Positions 63,906 through 64,000 of a stretch of 64,000 bases of DNA are shown here, in pieces. The stretch comes from Pomphorhynchus laevis (lineage: Eukaryota; Acanthocephala; Palaeacanthocephala; Echinorhynchida; Pomphorhynchidae). The stretch is taken from positions 682,001 to 746,000 of the forward strand of contig WNNJ02003776.1 in NCBI GenBank assembly GCA_012934845.2, given 5' to 3'. The notes below the pieces were generated by a model. The model saw only the letters and a program-made list of their open reading frames with translations, did not search any database and was not told the origin of the DNA. The stretch's first letter is position 1, and every line of letters begins with the position of its first letter. The translations under genes and the position numbers were made by a program.

Positions 63906-64000
63906 AATGTGCGGGTGCATGAGAATAGATAAAGATGTCATCGGCGTATTATTATTAGTACGCCGATTATTATTATTACCTAAAGAAACAATCGCTCGAC
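63906..64000. pseudogene. LINE B scraps and ATT microsatellite at window edge
   Basis: TGTGCGGGTGCATGAGAATA through GTCATCGGCGTATT is minus-sense B around the YADD codons. After ATTATTATTAGTACGCCGAT and more ATT repeats, AAGAAACAATCGCTCGAC is plus-sense B (pre-motif A). So two oppositely oriented pieces are joined through a microsatellite; the window ends inside the second. Confidence 0.6.

Overview
This is an AT-rich window of animal nuclear DNA, probably from an invertebrate. It holds a metazoan-type ribosomal protein gene (RPL27A) with an apparent 5'UTR intron, and Ig-domain exons separated by introns of 1.4-4.4 kb. Almost everything else is transposable elements. There is no bacterial gene organisation. 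I cannot name the species or phylum from sequence alone; insect, other arthropod and nematode are all possible.

Host genes. (1) A plus-strand gene encoding tandem immunoglobulin domains has at least four exons: 18634-18846, 22784-23050, 27281-27559 and 28976-29260. Each starts and ends in phase 1 and carries one Ig domain. A possible further exon lies at 39171-39409. (2) RPL27A lies on the minus strand at 39880-40347, with a splice acceptor just before the start codon. Between the two genes is a 4.3 kb satellite (33430-37790) built of ~158 bp monomers, arranged partly as a 629 bp four-monomer higher-order repeat.

Retroelements, labelled here for reference. A and B are related L2/CR1-like LINEs (APE endonuclease, YADD reverse transcriptase) that share a 3'-terminal hairpin. 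A occurs at 15292-17470, 44124-46215, 50025-52790, 58201-63125 and 63126-63905. B occurs at 6485-11240 (near full length, PHD-like ORF1), 9404-9830, 53532-54405 and 58832-60932. C is an APE-type LINE with a three-knuckle gag (11400-15150). D is a set of CR1-like fragments (40890-42360, 43476-43910, 47340-48186, 48920-50010, 52790-53105). E is an RT family with a QGDPLAMP motif and a C-terminal CCHC plus restriction-like-endonuclease-like region (19181-22200, 42700-43215, 53110-56275, 56500-57470). Penelope-like RTs belong to three lineages: one with GIY-YIG (1010-2400), one at 17466-18080, and G, an AT-rich family scattered as many fragments with a recognisable 3' end. There are also tRNA-derived SINEs, foldback/MITE elements and a palindromic element (H).

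Layout. 0-6.5 kb: Penelope-like fragments, MITEs, SINE dimer, H. 6.5-17.5 kb: B, C and A LINEs with a 13-bp minisatellite. 17.5-32 kb: Ig gene with repeat-filled introns and an internally duplicated E element. 33-38 kb: satellite. 39-40.4 kb: possible last Ig exon and RPL27A. 40.6-64 kb: dense nested and truncated LINEs, including B inserted in E and B inserted in A; the latter makes an 894-codon fused ORF. Most elements are dead (stops, frameshifts, truncation). The long open RT frames of A at 15.3-17.4 kb and B at 58.9-60.9 kb point to recent activity.
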